From NCBI GenBank assembly GCA_902780985.1, contig CACZHN010000106.1, positions 1 to 8,409 of the forward strand: DNA of 8,409 nt, written 5' to 3'. Below, one piece after another: positions 6,808 through 8,409 of the stretch (its first letter is position 1; each line of letters opens with the position of its first letter). Position numbers and translations under genes: made by a program. Origin of the DNA: an uncultured Lachnospiraceae bacterium. Lineage in GTDB: Bacteria; Bacillota_A; Clostridia; Lachnospirales; Lachnospiraceae. Below the pieces are notes generated by a model, which was not told where the DNA came from, made no database searches, and saw nothing but the letters and a program-made list of their open reading frames with translations.

Positions 6808-6846
6808 AGTGGCAACCATATTTTTTACATCATATTTTTTGCCACT
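6808..6846. promoter_or_regulatory. Candidate operator: inverted repeat with internal direct repeats
   Basis: AGTGGCAA (6808-6815) and TTGCCACT (6839-6846) are perfect inverted repeats 23 bp apart. CATATTTTTT occurs twice between and into them (6817-6826 and 6831-6840), 14 bp apart. The right arm overlaps the -35 region of the downstream gene. Paired sites around a promoter suit autoregulation by the HTH protein encoded next to them; this is inference. Confidence 0.5.
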
Positions 6847-6848
6847 TG

Positions 6849-6857
6849 TGGTATAGT
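6849..6857 (+). promoter_or_regulatory. Candidate extended -10 promoter of the HTH gene
   Basis: TGGTATAGT fits the extended -10 pattern TGnTATAAT with one mismatch. No good -35 lies at 17 bp, which is tolerated in extended -10 promoters. Transcription would start around 6864, leaving a leader of about 15 nt. Confidence 0.5.
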
Positions 6858-6865
6858 ATATATGC

Positions 6866-6870
6866 GGAGG
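6866..6870 (+). promoter_or_regulatory. Ribosome binding site that fixes the HTH gene start
   Basis: GGAGG lies eight nt before the ATG at 6879. It selects that ATG over the in-frame TTG at 6846, which would lie inside the promoter. Confidence 0.85.
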
Positions 6871-6878
6871 TTACAAAA

Positions 6879-8288
6879 ATGCAGCGTTCATTTTCTACTA
6901 TTCTGAATAATACGATTGAATCGGGGGTTCAATCCAAGAATTCCATAATACTAAACTCAAAAATAGACAGATCTACCTTCTTCCAGATTCTCAGCGGAAA
7001 GAGGCTTCCTACCGAGAAGCAGTATATCAAGCTTCTCAGTGCCATTTCTCCGGATGAGACTCTTACAAAGGAACTGGACTATGCTTATATCAGTGAGAAG
7101 TACGATAACGGATTTTTCGAAACATACCAGTTCATCCTGCGTGTGTTCAGCATACTAAAGCAGCATTCCTTCCCACCTGATTATCCGTCGGCGGTCTTCA
7201 AGAGTCATCTCGATAAACCCGAAACTTTTGAAAGCGGTGTTGCTCTCTCATCTTCGGAAGAAATAACCCGATGTATAAGACATATGCTTCTCACCGAATC
7301 CATTTCCTTATCGAAAGAAAAGGATTCCGCCCCGGCATTTATTGATATATTTGCGCCGACTCAGGCCCTCAGCGACCTCGGTCTTTATGACATGATTAAG
7401 GTTATGGATATAAACGCAAACAACAATATATCCTTCAGACACCTTGCCAGCTTCTGGAACCGAAATATCACAAGATCGGATGAATCATATATCGGATTCG
7501 CATCTTTCCTGAGCCTGATAACATCAATAAACCTGAATTACAATATTTACAGCTTTGATTCCACGGGAAATGATTTCCTCTCGGGTTCTATACTGCCCTA
7601 CTATATCATTTTCCCAACCGGTATATTGTTCTTCAATCAGAATTATTCCAGCGGTTTCTATACAAATAATGAAAACCTTCTGACATTTTTCAAGAAAGAA
7701 TTCCAGAAGATCATCGATTCCCTGACACCGATGATCGTCAGTGCGGAAAAATTCACGGACTTTATACCTCTGCTTGAATCAATGCCCGATAAAACAAAAA
7801 CCTGGCATACATCCAATAAACCGAGTCTTGTTTATATTGCAGATGAAAAATTCCTGAGAGAAAATGTCAAAGATAAAACGATGTGTGATAAATTGGTCAG
7901 CCGATGCAATGCATTTCAACATACGGATTATAAGGAATTTATAAATGAAGCTGCTTTAAATGATATGCTGAGTAATAATACTCTCACAGAACTGGATATC
8001 AGCATAGACGTGAATGACTCTACTCTGAAAAAAATAGCAGCCCAGTTATCGGAAAGACTCGGGAAAAGCTTATTTACCATCAACACGGACAAGATTCCAA
8101 TCTCCGAAAACTGGAGCGTGTATGTAGTCGAAGACACACTTGTCTTCATGGTGCCGCTTATCCAAGGAAAGAAAGCTTTGTATATAACTGAAAAAAACAT
8201 CGTCAAAGCCTTCACGGATTTCTTCACAGTATTTGAAAAGGGATTCCTGCTGAAAGAGCCGAAGATGGCACCCGGGGACGGGGGTTAA
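6879..8288 (+). CDS. Putative XRE-like helix-turn-helix protein with an unrecognised large C-terminal region
   Basis: I do not recognise this 469-residue protein as a named family. Residues about 20-57 resemble a Cro/C1 (XRE) DNA-binding domain, with KIDRSTFFQILSGKRLPTEK (28-47) like the recognition helix and the conserved stretch after it. The rest, about residues 60-460, is mixed helical and beta-like, without a signal peptide, transmembrane segment, Walker motif or obvious catalytic signature. The distribution of Phe, Tyr and Ile suggests a soluble globular domain, perhaps a ligand or peptide sensor, but this is a guess. The start at 6879 follows GGAGG. The gene is divergent from copA and is AT-richer in feel than the housekeeping genes of the window. 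Its last six codons (APGDGG) and stop lie inside a large palindrome, so the original C-terminus may have been replaced. A transcription regulator is the best guess; a link to copA is unproven. Confidence 0.7.
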   Translation: MQRSFSTILNNTIESGVQSKNSIILNSKIDRSTFFQILSGKRLPTEKQYIKLLSAISPDETLTKELDYAYISEKYDNGFFETYQFILRVFSILKQHSFPPDYPSAVFKSHLDKPETFESGVALSSSEEITRCIRHMLLTESISLSKEKDSAPAFIDIFAPTQALSDLGLYDMIKVMDINANNNISFRHLASFWNRNITRSDESYIGFASFLSLITSINLNYNIYSFDSTGNDFLSGSILPYYIIFPTGILFFNQNYSSGFYTNNENLLTFFKKEFQKIIDSLTPMIVSAEKFTDFIPLLESMPDKTKTWHTSNKPSLVYIADEKFLRENVKDKTMCDKLVSRCNAFQHTDYKEFINEAALNDMLSNNTLTELDISIDVNDSTLKKIAAQLSERLGKSLFTINTDKIPISENWSVYVVEDTLVFMVPLIQGKKALYITEKNIVKAFTDFFTVFEKGFLLKEPKMAPGDGG

Positions 8289-8381
8289 GTAGTCAAAATG
8301 GGAAAGGGGGACACTCCTTGGAAATTCCAAGGAGTGTCCCCCTTTCCCATTTTGACTACTTAACCCCCGTCCCCGGGTGCC
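8267..8381. repeat. 115-bp perfect palindrome (57-bp arms), REP/MITE-like element
   Basis: Centred on A8324, all 57 base pairs from 8267/8381 inward match without a mismatch. The left arm contains the core CCCGGGGACGGGGGT (8271-8285) and the inner GGGGGACACTCC; the right arm is its exact reverse complement. The core also occurs after copA (3952-3966). GGGGAC/GTCCCC palindromes of this kind resemble REP elements moved by IS200-like REP-associated tyrosine transposases; that link is by recall, and no transposase is in the window. The lack of any difference between arms suggests a recent origin or active conversion. Confidence 0.9.
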
Positions 8382-8388
8382 GTTTTTA
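8267..8388 (+). terminator. Palindrome plus T-run acting as terminator of the HTH gene
   Basis: As RNA the palindrome folds into an extremely stable hairpin followed by GTTTTTAT (8382-8389). This is a functional terminator layout for the + strand. The stop codon of the gene (8286-8288) lies within the stem. The opposite strand has no T-run after the hairpin. Nothing is recognisable in 8390-8409. Confidence 0.6.
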
Positions 8389-8409
8389 TATCAATACTCT
8401 GAGTTTCTT

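Noticed and set aside
8070..8330. 86-codon - strand frame beginning inside the palindrome
   Set aside because: It is antisense to the HTH gene, starts in repeat sequence and has no domain.
8298..8363. Small frame inside the palindrome starting ATGGGAAAGGGG (21 codons)
   Set aside because: It is encoded entirely by the repeat and has no Shine-Dalgarno sequence. It is a by-product of the palindrome.

Overview
The window looks like a chromosomal segment from an anaerobic Gram-positive bacterium of the class Clostridia, most likely Lachnospiraceae. The signs are strong GGAGG-type ribosome binding sites, two TTG starts, a stand-alone flavodiiron protein, and a second, unusual PurF-like protein that I recall from Clostridia and Bacteroidetes. 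This placement is by recognition, not by a search.

Layout, left to right. (1) Positions 2-598, + strand: the 3' part of a membrane-anchored GGDEF diguanylate cyclase, cut by the window edge. (2) Positions 599-733: a hairpin terminator usable from both sides, between convergent genes. (3) Positions 734-3831, - strand: a tight operon transcribed fprA (flavodiiron O2/NO reductase), then a PurF-like protein with a degenerate glutaminase site, then rlmH (23S rRNA methyltransferase). The gaps are 18 and 2 nt, and a promoter and leader hairpin can be proposed upstream. (4) Positions 3971-6601, - strand: a CopA copper-exporting P-type ATPase with one heavy-metal domain at each end. The C-terminal domain begins with a Met behind a Shine-Dalgarno-like sequence, so it could also be made as a free 69-residue CopZ-like chaperone. 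(5) Positions 6602-6878: a divergent intergenic region with a consensus copA promoter carrying a palindrome between its -35 and -10, a run of hairpins, and paired repeats next to the promoter of the next gene. (6) Positions 6879-8288, + strand: a 469-residue protein with an XRE-like DNA-binding N-terminus and a large C-terminal region I do not recognise. (7) Positions 8267-8381: a perfect palindrome with two 57-bp arms that supplies the last codons and stop of that gene and is followed by a T-run.

How the parts may work together. CopA removes Cu(I), which attacks exposed iron-sulfur clusters. The flavodiiron protein removes O2 or NO. The PurF-like protein keeps the four cysteines expected to bind a 4Fe-4S cluster in B. 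subtilis-type PurF. Protection of an oxygen-sensitive Fe-S enzyme is therefore a possible common theme, but this is inference.

The least ordinary items are the giant palindrome, which shares a 15-base core with a hairpin just after copA (a REP-like dispersed repeat), the glutaminase-degenerate PurF paralogue, the possible internal CopZ start, and the unrecognised regulator with candidate operator repeats. No tRNA, rRNA, CRISPR array or transposase gene was seen.
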